Of a stretch of 64,000 nucleotides of DNA, positions 38,842 through 49,773 are shown one piece after another. The stretch is taken from positions 509,501 through 573,500 of the forward strand of contig JBAMJR010000080.1 in assembly GCA_038501785.1 (NCBI GenBank). The letters are read 5' to 3'. Positions within the stretch are counted from its first letter, which is position 1, and every line of letters starts with the position of its first letter. The position numbers and the translations under genes are program-made. The notes beneath the pieces were generated by a model. The model was not told the DNA's origin. It ran no database searches and saw only the letters and a list, made by a program, of their open reading frames with translations. Source of the DNA: Myoxocephalus aenaeus (lineage: Eukaryota > Chordata > Actinopteri > Perciformes > Cottidae).

Positions 38842-41479
38842 CTGAACACATTACAGGATGTTCCTCACCTGGAACACATTACAGGATGTTCCTCACCTGG
38901 AACACATTACAGGATGTTCCTCACCTGGAACACATTACAGGATGTTCCTCACCTGGAACACATTACAGGATGTTCCTCACCTGGAACACATTACAAGATG
39001 TTCCTCACCTGGAACAGATTACAAGATGTTCCTCACCTGGAACACATTACAAGATGTTCCTCACCTGGGACACATTACAGGATGTTCCTCACCTGGAACA
39101 CATTACAGGATGTTCCTCACACCTGGAACACATTACAGGATGTTCCTCACCTGGAACACATTACAAGATGTTCCTCACACCTGGAACACATTACAGGATG
39201 TTCCTCACCTGGAACACATTACAGGATGTTCCTCACACCTGGAACACATTACAAGATGTTCCTCACACCTGGAACACATTACAGGATGTTCCTCACCTGG
39301 AACACATTACAAGATGTTCCTCACCTGGAACACATTACAGGATGTTCCTCACACCTGGAACACATTACAGGATGTTCCTCACCTGGAACACATTACAAGA
39401 TGTTCCTCACCTGGAACAGATTACAGGATGTTCCTCACACCTGGAACACATTACAGGATGTTCCTCACCTGGAACACATTACAGGATGTTCCTCACACCT
39501 GGAACACATTACAAGATGTTCCTCACCTGGAACACATTACATGATGTTCCTCACACCTGGAACACATTACAGGATGTTCCTCACCTGGAACACATTACAG
39601 GATGTTCCTCACACCTGGAACACATTACAGGATGTTCCTCACCTGGAACACATTACATGATGTTCCTCACCTGGAACACATTACAGGATGTTCCTCACCT
39701 GGAACACATTACAAGATGTTCCTCACCTGGAACACATTACAGGATGTTCCTCACCTGGAACACATTACAAGATGTTCCTCACCTGGAACACATTACAGGA
39801 TGTTCCTCACCTGGAACACATTACAAGATGTTCCTCACCTGGAACACATTACAGGATGTTCCTCACCTGGAACACATTACAAGATGTTCCTCACCTGGAA
39901 CACATTACAAGATGTTCCTCACCTGGAACACATTACAAGATGTTCCTCACCTGGAACACATTACAGGATGTTCCTCACCTGGAACACATTACAGGATGTT
40001 CCTCACCTGGAACACATTACAAGATGTTCCTCACCTGGAACACATTACAGGATGTTCCTCACACCTGGAACACATTACAAGATGTTCCTCACCTGGAACA
40101 CATTACAAGATGTTCCTCACCTGGAACACATTACAGGATGTTCCTCACCTGGAACACATTACAGGATGTTCCTCACCTGGAACACATTACAAGATGTTCC
40201 TCACCTGGAACACATTACAGGATGTTCATCACCTGGAACACATTACAAGATGTTCCTCACCTGGAACACATTACAGGATGTTCCTCACACCTGGAACACA
40301 TTACAGGATGTTCCTCACCTGGAACACATTACAAGATGTTCCTCACCTGGAACACATTACAAGATGTTCCTCACCTGGAACACATTACAAGATGTTCCTC
40401 ACCTGGAACACATTACAAGATGTTCCTCACCTGGAACACATTACAGGATGTTCCTCACCTGGAACACATTACAAGATGTTCCTCACCTGGAACACATTAC
40501 AGGATGTTCCTCACCTGGAACACATTACAGGATGTTCCTCACCTGGAACACATTACAAGATGTTCCTCACCTGGAACACATTACAGGATGTTCCTCACAC
40601 CTGGAACACATTACAAGATGTTCCTCACCTGGAACACATTACAGGATGTTCCTCACCTGGAACACATTACAAGATGTTCCTCACCTGGAACACATTACAA
40701 GATGTTCCTCACACCTGGAACACATTACAGGATGTTCCTCACCTGGAACACATTACAGGATGTTCCTCACCTGGAACACATTACAAGATGTTCCTCACCT
40801 GGAACACATTACAGGATGTTCCTCACCTGGAACACATTACAGGATGTTCCTCACCTGGAACACATTACAAGATGTTCCTCACCTGGAACACATTACATGA
40901 TGTTCCTCACCTGGAACACATTACAGGATGTTCCTCACCTGGAACACATTACAAGATGTTCCTCACCTGGAACACATTACAGGATGTTCCTCACACCTGG
41001 AACACATTACAAGATGTTCCTCACCTGGAACACATTACAAGATGTTCCTCACCTGGAACACATTACAGGATGTTCCTCACACCTGGAACACATTACAGGA
41101 TGTTCCTCACCTGGAACACATTACAAGATGTTCCTCACCTGGAACACATTACAGGATGTTCCTCACCTGGAACACATTACAGGATGTTCCTCACCTGGAA
41201 CACATTACAAGATGTTCCTCACCTGGAACACATTACAGGATGTTCCTCACCTGGAACACATTACAAGATGTTCCTCACCTGGAACACATTACAGGATGTT
41301 CCTCACCTGGAAAACATTACAAGATGTTCCTCACCTGGAACACATTACAGGATGTTCCTCACACCTGGAACACATTACAAGATGTTCCTCACCTGGAACA
41401 CATTACAGGATGTTCCTCACCTGGAACACATTACAGGATGTTCCTCACCTGGAACACATTACAGGATGTTCCTCACACC
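38842..41479 (+). repeat. 28/30-bp satellite, about 93 units
   Basis: Unit ctGGAACAcattacagga followed by TGTTCCtcac; a 30-bp variant has an extra ac. The capitals form an inverted repeat. Variants: acaaga for acagga, acatga. The 28-bp period rotates through all three frames without stops, which creates a spurious plus-strand frame of 901 codons. Confidence 0.97.
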
Positions 41480-41785
41480 TGCAGACATCAGAGAGCTTGT
41501 TAACTCACCTGGAGCCTGACATGGTGACGTCATGCTGAGGTGCACATCAATTATCTATTGTTATATTAAACAATTATATTTGTTTAAATAGTTCAAATTA
41601 ATTTAAATGTGTTGAACATCAGAGGATCACTTTTTATATTTTCATATTTTTATATTTTTATATTTTTATATTTTGGTATTTTTATGTTTCATTGTTTCAT
41701 TATTTTATAATTAGAAGGTAAACTCAAACCCTCGACTGTGAGAAACACGTTCAGTCTTCGTCATTTATATATAATTATTATTACA

Positions 41786-41790
<5 letters not shown>

Positions 41791-41829
<39 letters not shown>

Positions 41830-41849
41830 TACATTTATAAATTATTATA

Positions 41850-41891
<42 letters not shown>
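41791..41891 (+). repeat. (TA)n and (ATT)n microsatellites
   Basis: TA run at 41791-41827 and ATT run at 41853-41890. Confidence 0.95.
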
Positions 41892-41892
<1 letters not shown>

Positions 41893-43289
41893 CTTCACTC
41901 AACAACATGTTCTGAACATTTGGGTCAAATTTGAGCTTCATAGTGAACTAGATGAAGAGGAAGATGAAGATAATGATGATGATGAAGAGGAAGGTGTCGG
42001 GCCCTGAAGGCCTCGGCCTCGTTTCCTGTTTTTGATTTTTATTCAAATAATTGAGACGAATACTGTAAATATTATAAAATAATATTATGGATCATATTTA
42101 TTGACATTGATAGATTCTTGTATTGATTATATTGGTGATAAATATCATAAAGTGAATCCTTCATCGATCGATTCTTACGGATCAATTTATTTATAGTTAT
42201 TTCATCTGATGAAATCAGTTTTATTAGTTTTAGAATATTAATAAAATCTGTTTAAAACAATCACAACGTTATAAAAACCTTTTTATTTATTATTTACATT
42301 GAAAATACTGAAACTTTCATCTCTTTTGAAACGTTTTATGTTTTTGTTCCTTCATGCGGGACAGGGGTTCCAACCTGAGGGGCGGGGCCCCGCTGAGGCC
42401 GCGGGACGGGCGTCGGGGGTCGTGATGAATAACCGGAAACAGAAATATAAAAAATATAAAAATAAAATATATTAAAACATGAGCATCATTTTGAGGTCAA
42501 AACATTGAGAGTTTCAGTTCATGTCTCAAGAAACATCTGAATTATTCCTCATGAAATATATAAATATATATAAATATAAAAGAAAAATGTCTCTGTGTGG
42601 TTTCATTTAATTGCAGATTAATTTGTATGTGTTATTGATTAATGGCTTTATTAAATCTTAATTAAATTCACAGGATTTGCATGCTAGTCATTACTTTAGT
42701 TCCATGTTATTTATGTATATTTCATAAATGCACGTTATGACTTCATGTGTTCTGATGATGAAGAGCAGAAATATTAAAGCTCTGCAGAAAAGAACATAAA
42801 ATACAAACATGAAGGTCGAAATATTCTCAAAGATTCAGCTGAAATATTAAATTATTAAACTCACCGACATCATCATGTATCATTATATTATATATATGTA
42901 TATATATATAAATCATAAAAAACATGAAACCTGATTAAACACGATTAAATCCATAAGATCAAACATTTTCTTTAATGTAGAATAAAATGTATTCATATTG
43001 CTGTTATTAAAACTGTTTTTTTTCTGTGAAATGTGAATATAACAAATATGTATTTGTTCATAAAACATGAATTATGTCGTTATTTAATATAAAAACAGGA
43101 TTTCTGTCAGTTTGAGTCAAAAAGAAAAATCTCCACTTTAACAGAAGAAAGTTCATATTTAGATTTTTAACGTTGTTTCGTTTTGTAATAATTAATATTA
43201 ATGATGCTGTTTTGTCTTTGGGAGACTAAATCAACTTTATCTCCTTTTCTACACTTTGTTTTCCTTCTTGGTTTGGTTTGGGCACGTGA
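41892..43289. other. No gene seen; AT-rich 3' flank of nkx6.1
   Basis: 42600-42720 has dense homeodomain-type words (tttaattgcagattaattt, gattaatggctttatta, tcttaattaaattc) and could be an nkx6.1-linked regulatory element. Otherwise AT-rich. Confidence 0.4.
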
Positions 43290-43445
43290 CCCCCCGCCGC
43301 TACATCCGGGTCCCTGAGGAGACCGGGACCGGGAGGAGACCGGGACCGAGTCCCGCGGGGAGGAGACAGGGACCGGCAGGAGACCCGGAGGAGTCCCGGA
43401 GGAGACCGGCAGGAGACCCGGAGGAGTCCGGACCGGCGGGCTGCG
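43290..43445 (+). repeat. GC-rich repeat of ggagaccgggaccg type
   Basis: Irregular units of 12-27 bp with aggagacccggaggagtccc. CpG-rich, lying about 0.5 kb past the likely nkx6.1 3' end. No gene. Confidence 0.75.
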
Positions 43446-43973
43446 CCGCCTCAGAGCTGCTGGTGACTTATTATGGGATGTTGTCCTCTTTTTTCCTCTC
43501 CTCAACGTTCAGTTATTTTATTGAAAAGTTCAGTCGAATGTTGTTGTTTTAAATCTTTGCAGATTTCTGTTTTTGATCTTTTTGTTCAAATCCAGTCAGA
43601 AATGTTTATAATTAATTATTAATTTAAAAAAAGGAAAAGTAATCATAATAATAATAATAACCATAATTACATAACTAATAAAAACAAGAGTAATATTGAT
43701 AATAACAGTAATCATTATTATTTATTATACTAATAATAATAATAATAATAATAATGACTACAACAGTAATAATAACAATAATTAAAAAAAGGCTGTTGGA
43801 TCGCAGCAGAAATAAAAGGTTAACTACTGAATATGATCAGAATATTGGATTGAAGCGATTATTCTGCCCGTTATTAATGAATAATGGTTATTAATGAATA
43901 ATGATTATTAATGAATAATTAGGTTATTGATGAATAATTAGGTTCGTGGTGGAAACAAGCCAACATTGTAGTT

Positions 43974-43979
43974 TTTATT
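43974..43979 (-). terminator. nkx6.1: Candidate polyadenylation signal of nkx6.1
   Basis: Minus-strand AATAAA lies 581 bp downstream of the stop codon. Other AATAAA-like words occur in this AT-rich region, so the true 3' end is uncertain. Confidence 0.35.
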
Positions 43980-44059
43980 AAATAAAAGTGCGTTACATAA
44001 TGAGACTCTTCATCAGCGTCACAAACATATAAATAAAGGTGAAGAGGACTCGCTGTACA

Positions 44060-44140
44060 GGTGCGCGTGGTGCGTTCAGGGCCGCCGGAGAGGCCTTCAC
44101 TGCGCGTGGTGCGTTCAGGGCCGCCCGGAGAGGCCTTCAC
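44060..44140. repeat. About 40-bp direct repeat, two copies, nkx6.1 3' flank
   Basis: The plus-strand segment starting gcgcgtggtgcgttcagggc and running to aggccttcact occurs twice in tandem with a one-base difference. It lies downstream of the nkx6.1 stop codon and upstream of the candidate polyadenylation signal, so it may be in the 3' UTR. Confidence 0.6.
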
Positions 44141-44237
44141 TGACCGAGTGAAGGTTAAATATATTTAGTTTGTCTCTGTGAAGCCGAAACCAAACGAGAG
44201 TCTCTTTGTCTCAGTCTCGAACTTCTATTTACAACTT

Positions 44238-44395
44238 GAGTTCACAAGGAAGTCTCGACCGGAAGTCCCAACCGGAAGTCTCGACCGGAAGTCCCAACAG
44301 GAAGTCCCGACAGGAAGTCCCAACAGGAATTCCCGACCGGAAGTCCCGACAGGAAGTCACAACAGGAAGTCCCGCCCGGAAGTCTTGACAGGAAA
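44238..44395 (+). repeat. 12-bp tandem repeat with ETS-like cores
   Basis: About 13 units with period close to 12 bp, built on gaccggaagtcc or aacaggaagtcc. Five units carry CCGGAAGT, the canonical ETS-family binding core, and about five more carry CAGGAAGT. The array lies within the likely 3' UTR of nkx6.1, on the opposite strand. An ETS role is inference from the motif only. Confidence 0.8.
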
Positions 44396-44409
44396 AGCTG
44401 CAACTCAGA

Positions 44410-44552
44410 GAGTTGTCTACTGCTCAGAAGAGGAAGAGGAGGAAGAAGAGGAGGAGGAAAAGGAAGAGCAGGAGGAAGATGAAGAGTTAGGAAGAGGAGC
44501 AAGAAGAAGAAGAAGAAGAAGAAGAAGAAGAAGAAGAAGAAGAAGAGGAGCA
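44410..44552 (+). repeat. GAA/GAG purine microsatellite
   Basis: Nearly pure purine stretch of gaagag and gaagaa units ending just short of the nkx6.1 stop codon at 44560. It belongs to the 3' UTR on the minus strand, where it would be pyrimidine-rich. Confidence 0.8.
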
Positions 44553-44559
44553 GCAGGAA

Positions 44560-47128
44560 TTAGGAGCTGTCGTTCTCCGACGTGTGCAGCAGAAGCCCCG
44601 CCCCCGGCGGCAGAAGCCCCGCCCCCGGCTGCTGGTGCTTCTGCAGCAGCATGGAGATCTTCTCGTCGTCGGAGTCCGGGTCCAGGGGCTTGTTGTAGTC
44701 CTCATCCGGGTCCAGGGGCTTGTTGTAGTCCTCGTCCTCGTCCTCGTTGTCCGAGGTCCCCTTCAGCCGCTCCGCGTCCGAGTCCTGCTTCTTCTTCGCG
44801 GTCGCCATCTCGGCCGCGTGCTTTTTCCTCCACTTCGTGCGTCTGTTCTGGAACCACACCTGCGCACGCGCACACACACGCACACGCACAGAGAAAAGGC
44901 CGTTCACGTTTCTGACAAAAACTGTATGAAGGATTATGAAATAAATATTATGTTTAAGATACAGTTCTAATTATTATTATTATTTAGAATAAATATCATA
45001 ATATCACATATAATAATCATAATATGAATGTATATCTAATACACATGCTTTATTCTAAGAACAACAATTATAATAAAGACAATAAAAACCTGATTTATAG
45101 ATTTAATTTTAAACATAAAAGATGCGAAACAATGTTCTGCAAATACAGACAATAAATAATAAATATGAGGCATTATGGGACAGTTATTGAGCTATAAAGG
45201 CCTCGTGCATTAAATAACCTTGAGCTCAATGAAAGATACATAAATAAATATAATAAGTGAAGTCTTCACGGTTTAAAAACGCAGCTAGAAAATAGAAACA
45301 TTACAAATTAATTAAAGTTTAAAAAAAATACCTCTTATTAAATGATGTTTCATTAATTAGCGTTTTAAACTAAAGTGACAACTGAATACTTTACATATTA
45401 TATTATTGTTATCCAGCATGAATAGAAGTGATTATTAATATATTATTATTTAGCATGAAGAGGAAATATTATTATTTGTATTATTGTATTATTATTTAGC
45501 ATGAATAACAGTTATTATTATTATTATTATTATTATTATTTATCAGCATGAATAGAAGTGTGTATTCATATTAATATAATATTATTATTCATCATGAAGA
45601 GCAGTGATAACTATGAATATTCTAACATTAGTATGAATATGAACATGTTTATACCTTGACCTGGCTCTCCGTCATGGCCAGAATGTAGGCCAGCCTCGAT
45701 ATGAATATGATATAATATGAATATAGTATGATATACTATGTTATGATATGTTATAGCATGCATACCTTGACCTGGCTCTCCGTCATGGCCAGGCTGTAGG
45801 CCAGCCTCGCGCGCTCCGGCCCCGCGAGGTACTTGGTCTGCTCGAAGGTTTTCTCCAGAGCGAAGATCTGCTGCCCGGAGAAGGTCGGCCGGGTGTGCTT
45901 CCTCTTCCCGTCCTTATCCAGCAGGATGGAGCCGTGGTCTGCGGGTTATTCATATATTAATATAAAAGTATGATCGATCATATAGTTATTCTACTGTAAA
46001 CAGGAGCGAGCCGTGGTCTGAGAGGTTATTATAGTAGTTCATATTATTATTTGAAACAGGACAGGAGTATTATTAATATTATATAAACATTAGAGTTATT
46101 CTATTTCAAACAGTGTATTCTATTTTAAATAATCTGCATTCATCTATAGGACATCATTATTATTTTGACTCTAATATAATAGTCGATGTTAGAGTTTATT
46201 CTATTTTAAAACAATCTGGAGTTTTATGGGACACAATTACTATTAATATAATAGTTTATATTAGAGTTTATTCTATTAAAATAATGTGCATTCATTTATA
46301 GGAAAGGATTATTATTAATATGATAGTTGATATTAGAGTGTATTCTATTTTCAACAGTTACTTCTATTTTAAACAATCTGGAGTTTTATGGGACTTTATT
46401 GATATGATGTTGATATTAGAGTGTATTCTATTTTAAACAGGACATAGTTGTTATTAATATGATAGTTGGTATTAGAGTGTATTCTATTTTAAAGAGGACA
46501 TTATTAATCTGATTAATATGATGTTGGTAGTGTCTTCCTCCGCATTAAAACCCTTAATTGCTAGACCCTTACGCGGGGAGCAGGAGAACCGGGCGTCCCT
46601 CCAGTGCGGGCTCTGCATCACTCCGGGCCAGAAGATGGGCGTCCGGCCCGGGAGGTCCGCCAGCGGCTTCGGGTACCGGGCCACGGCCACCGCGGCCCCG
46701 GGGCTGAAGTACAGCCCGGGCGGCGGCGGCGGCGGGCTGAGGCTGCTGAACCGGGGCAGCGCCGCCAGCAGCCCCGCCGAGCAGGACGCGCTGGACGCGG
46801 CCACCGCGGCCCCGAGCAGCGCCGCGGACGGCCGGCTCAGGATGTCGTTTATTCCGTGCGGGGTGGCGGAGGAGGAGCAGAGCTGCGGGGATCCGAGCCC
46901 GGAGCACGGGCCCGACGAGCACTTCCCTCCCGGGGAGGACGCGGCCATGCCGCCCGGGTTCGGGGACGTGGTGGCCGGGGAGGTGGAGCAGTTGGGGCCG
47001 GCGGAGGACAGCGGGTAGGCCGGGTACAGCGGGGTCTTCATCTCGGCCATGCTGTGCAGCGCCGCCAGAGGAGGGGTGCTGAGGAGGAAGCTCTGTCGGG
47101 ACCCGTCCATCGGGCCCACCGCTAACAT
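44560..47128 (-). CDS. nkx6.1: Homeobox transcription factor Nkx6.1, three exons, complete
   Basis: Nuclear homeodomain repressor that patterns ventral neural tube and motor neurons and specifies pancreatic beta cells (family knowledge). Coding exons, in transcript order: 46573-47128, 45766-45938 and 44560-44859. The GT/AG sites and phases fit (phase 1, then phase 0) and give 342 residues plus TAA; the human protein is about 367. Residues 1-35 match the Nkx6.1 N-terminus (MLAVGPMDGSRQ, then MAEMKTPLYP). HGINDILSR at 91-99 is the eh1-like Groucho-binding motif. A proline run and GLYFSP lie near 132-143, followed by PGRTPIFWPGVMQSP. The homeodomain is residues 198-257, split after Lys46, with WFQNRRTKWRKK in helix 3. 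An acidic tail follows. The ATG at 47128 has G at -3; an in-frame GTG just upstream is not the start. Odd points: alanine replaces the usual glycine at homeodomain position 39, and exon 3 has two in-frame duplications. The N-terminus separates it from Nkx6.2 and Nkx6.3. Confidence 0.97.
44675..44734 (-). repeat. nkx6.1: 30-bp tandem duplication in nkx6.1 exon 3
   Basis: Two 30-bp units, nearly identical, encode DEDYNKPLDP twice in a row (residues 285-294 and 295-304). Vertebrate Nkx6.1 proteins normally have this segment once. The frame is preserved. A second 21-bp in-frame duplication lies nearby at 44590-44631 and gives a repeated PGAGLL. Confidence 0.85.
45651..45698 (-). repeat. Partial copy of nkx6.1 exon 2 end plus splice donor, inside intron 2
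   Basis: These 48 bases repeat the last 44 coding bases of exon 2 and the start of its splice donor (original at 45762-45809) with two adjacent mismatches. The copy lies 111 bp further downstream in transcript direction and keeps AAG followed by GTATA, a usable-looking donor. Both copies carry the same Ala codon at homeodomain position 39. If the copy's donor were used, exon 2 would extend by 111 bases, but an in-frame TAA occurs at the fifth codon of the extension. It is therefore either a remnant of local duplication or a source of a truncated isoform. Confidence 0.85.
45939..46572 (-). other. nkx6.1: nkx6.1 intron 1 with degenerate AT-rich tandem repeat
   Basis: Intron of 634 bp with donor GTAAGG and acceptor CCCGCAG on the minus strand. 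From about 46085 to 46530 it consists of a diverged tandem repeat of roughly 70-110 bp. Its recurring elements are plus-strand ttagagtgtattctatttt, aatctggagttttatggga and attaatatgatagttg. There is no sign of coding content. Confidence 0.6.
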
Positions 47129-47560
47129 CACCCGTCTCTGCGGGGTCCGGGGCCACGGGAGCAGGTCTCTGGGTCTCGAGGGCCCCCGCGCACCTGACAG
47201 AGTCCGGACTGCAACTAGACCAGAACCCGCGCGTCTCTGGACTCGCAGTCAAAGTCCATCTCGATGCGGCTGCAGAACAACGACTTCAGCTGCAAAGAAA
47301 AAATAAAAATAACGGACTTCAGACCGATCCGAGTCCGGGTCTCGATCCAGACCAGCGCGCTGCTGAGCGGCAGAAGTTGTGAGGAAATAACACAAGATCA
47401 TCTGTTCTGTGCACGAGCTCCAAACTTCAGAGAGGGGGCGGGGCCGCGGGGGCGTGGCCGGGGAGGCGCTCCGCTCCGATTGGCTCACCGGACGGTGACG
47501 TAGCCCGCTGGATTTTTGGAGAGCCTCCTGATTGGCTCCGCGGCTGCGGCTCGGATCAAA
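47129..47560 (-). promoter_or_regulatory. nkx6.1: nkx6.1 5' UTR and CpG-rich promoter
   Basis: CpG-dense DNA lies directly upstream of the nkx6.1 start codon. Read on the minus strand it has two CCAAT boxes (plus-strand gattgg at 47478-47483 and 47530-47535), a CRE-like tgacgta at 47496-47502, and GC boxes around 47434-47460. No TATA box is obvious, which is usual for CpG-island promoters of developmental genes. The transcription start cannot be placed from sequence alone; it probably lies between about 47250 and 47450. Confidence 0.6.
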
Positions 47561-48883
47561 GAAGAAACAATATTTGATTTTAAAATAAACTTTAGAAAAA
47601 GAAGAATGTGGATTTAAGTCAGCAGGTCTTTTGTTTTTCCTGTCGAGATGAAATGATTTATAATAAATCTTTAAATCGTGTATAATATTAATAATAATAA
47701 AAGTGTTAAGTAAAGTAAAAGATTGGAAGGTAAAGTTATTTACATATTGGGAGACTTTCTTGAACTTTAAAGATATGAAAATATTAACATTTACTTCATT
47801 ATTTCTTATATTTTAAAGAAAAGAAAAATTGGCATAATTGTTTATTCTGCATTAAACAAACAAGCTGCATCATCAGCGTTTATGTTGATTTTCTATTATA
47901 TATTTATATTTATGTTGAAATATGATCAAGTCTCTTTTAAATATAATAATTGTTAGAAGAAGCAACAAGTGACTTTCAGCTCCGGACCAGCAGGAGGCGC
48001 TCTAGATCTGAAAATCATACTTTTATACGTAAATCTGGAATTTAGTTTTCCACTTTAAAAATAGACGAGATAAATAAGTCAATAATCGAGGTGCAGTGAT
48101 GCATCATGGGAGACTATGACACGTCATGTGACCGAGAAGTCAGCTGGTTGTCAGAAGCTTTATAGCTTGTTTTCTTCTTTTTTTAATCATACCATTTTTT
48201 TACATTTTGATTGTTATTTTTGTTGCTTGTGTTTTTTCCTCGGTGCCTCCAGCTGCTCCTTTATTGGTCCAGAGAAGAAGAAAACAGAATATTAATTTAC
48301 TTGTTGACATTAATCTGCTTGCAGATGTGAAACGCACCAAAACATCTGGGCTCATGTTCACGAGTCTGTAAATGTTGATTCATACTTTCTGTAAACACAA
48401 AGACAGAAATGATGTTTCAAGACAAAACGCTTTTATTCATTTGTTACTTTTCTGGCCTAAAAGTTGTGAAATGTAAAGATTTTAAATGTAAACGTCACAT
48501 GTTGAAGGTTCAACATTACATCTGTTAAATGTGGATCATAAAGAGTTGATGATTTTAAATCCGATCGACGTGTTCATCAACACACAAATAACATATTACT
48601 TAGAAATAACTACGATAATTCAAAGACCTTGAACGCACCCCCAGCTGATCTTAAACAAACAAGAATAATGTTTCTTATTTTAAATCAGATTTATGAGATT
48701 TGTGTCTCAAACAAGTCATCTGTATATTTACATGTGTACTAATACACTTTCAGTGTACAGCTACTCGTGGAAAGTACATGTGGGAGTAGTATTGTACAGT
48801 GAAGTACAGTTACTTAAGTATTTTAATACTTCTACTCCATCGCAGTCATTAAACGATAAGATAAGATGATGAAGCATCAAACT

Positions 48884-48962
<79 letters not shown>

Positions 48963-49023
48963 CATATATACACATATATACATATATATATATATATATA
49001 TACATACATATATACATACATAT

Positions 49024-49057
<34 letters not shown>

Positions 49058-49773
49058 GTATAATAATACTCACATAGCTGGACAGGACGTTATATTATAA
49101 TAGTATAAAGTAAATATTCAGCATCGACATATTATTACTTATTATTTAGTAATAATGACTCATAATATAATAAGATAATCAGTTGATCATAAAGGCATTG
49201 ATCAATTCTCTGTTAATAATCTCAGAAAGTATTTTCTAAGCGTTATGGAACAAACATTTAATCAGAATAAAATAAAACAATAATTTGATGCCTGGCAGAT
49301 TGAAACAAACTGTATTTATGTTTTATAATAAATATTTATTAAATTAAATTAAATTAAATAAGTGTGTTGTTCTCTTAAAGCCCAGTTTGATATTCATTTC
49401 TGTGTAAATACAGTTGTGATATTGTTAATCTCCCGCATGAGACTCTGGAGGAACAGCAGCGCCCCCTGCTGCTGGTGTGACGTCATCGCTGATCCCTGAT
49501 TACTGATCAATACATATACATGTATCAATACATAAAGTACCTGCTGATGCATATGCAGTCATCACATGACACCGTGACCTTTGTGCTAAACCTGCAAAGG
49601 ATTGTGGGTACATGCAGCGTGTGACCTGACATCCTGGTACTTTAATAAATGTATTGAGACGAGATGCTGAGCTCCCATTGGTCCACAGGACGGCCATGTG
49701 ACTCATGACTCATAATTACTAATGATTAATGAAGATTTCCTTCAATTTTTTTGAATTTATTTGATTTTTTATT
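47561..49773. other. No gene seen; upstream flank of nkx6.1
   Basis: AT-rich noncoding DNA with a microsatellite at 48886-49060 and part of the dispersed gtactt family near 48770-48850. Confidence 0.5.
48886..49060 (+). repeat. (CA)n/(TA)n compound microsatellite
   Basis: Short CA run leading into about 160 bp of TA and TACATA units. Confidence 0.95.

Noticed and set aside
38814..41519. Plus-strand open frame of 901 codons with a WNTLQDVPHLEHIT repeat
   Set aside because: It is the 28/30-bp satellite read through. The unit lacks stop codons and cycles through all frames; the other two frames give equally long repeats. No domain, no start context.
44178..44970. Plus-strand frames across the nkx6.1 last exon
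   Set aside because: They are antisense to the well-supported homeodomain exon and to purine repeats.
46518..47252. Plus-strand and alternative minus-strand frames over nkx6.1 exon 1
   Set aside because: GC-rich exon gives open shadow frames. Only the minus frame starting at 47128 matches Nkx6.1 and splices in phase.
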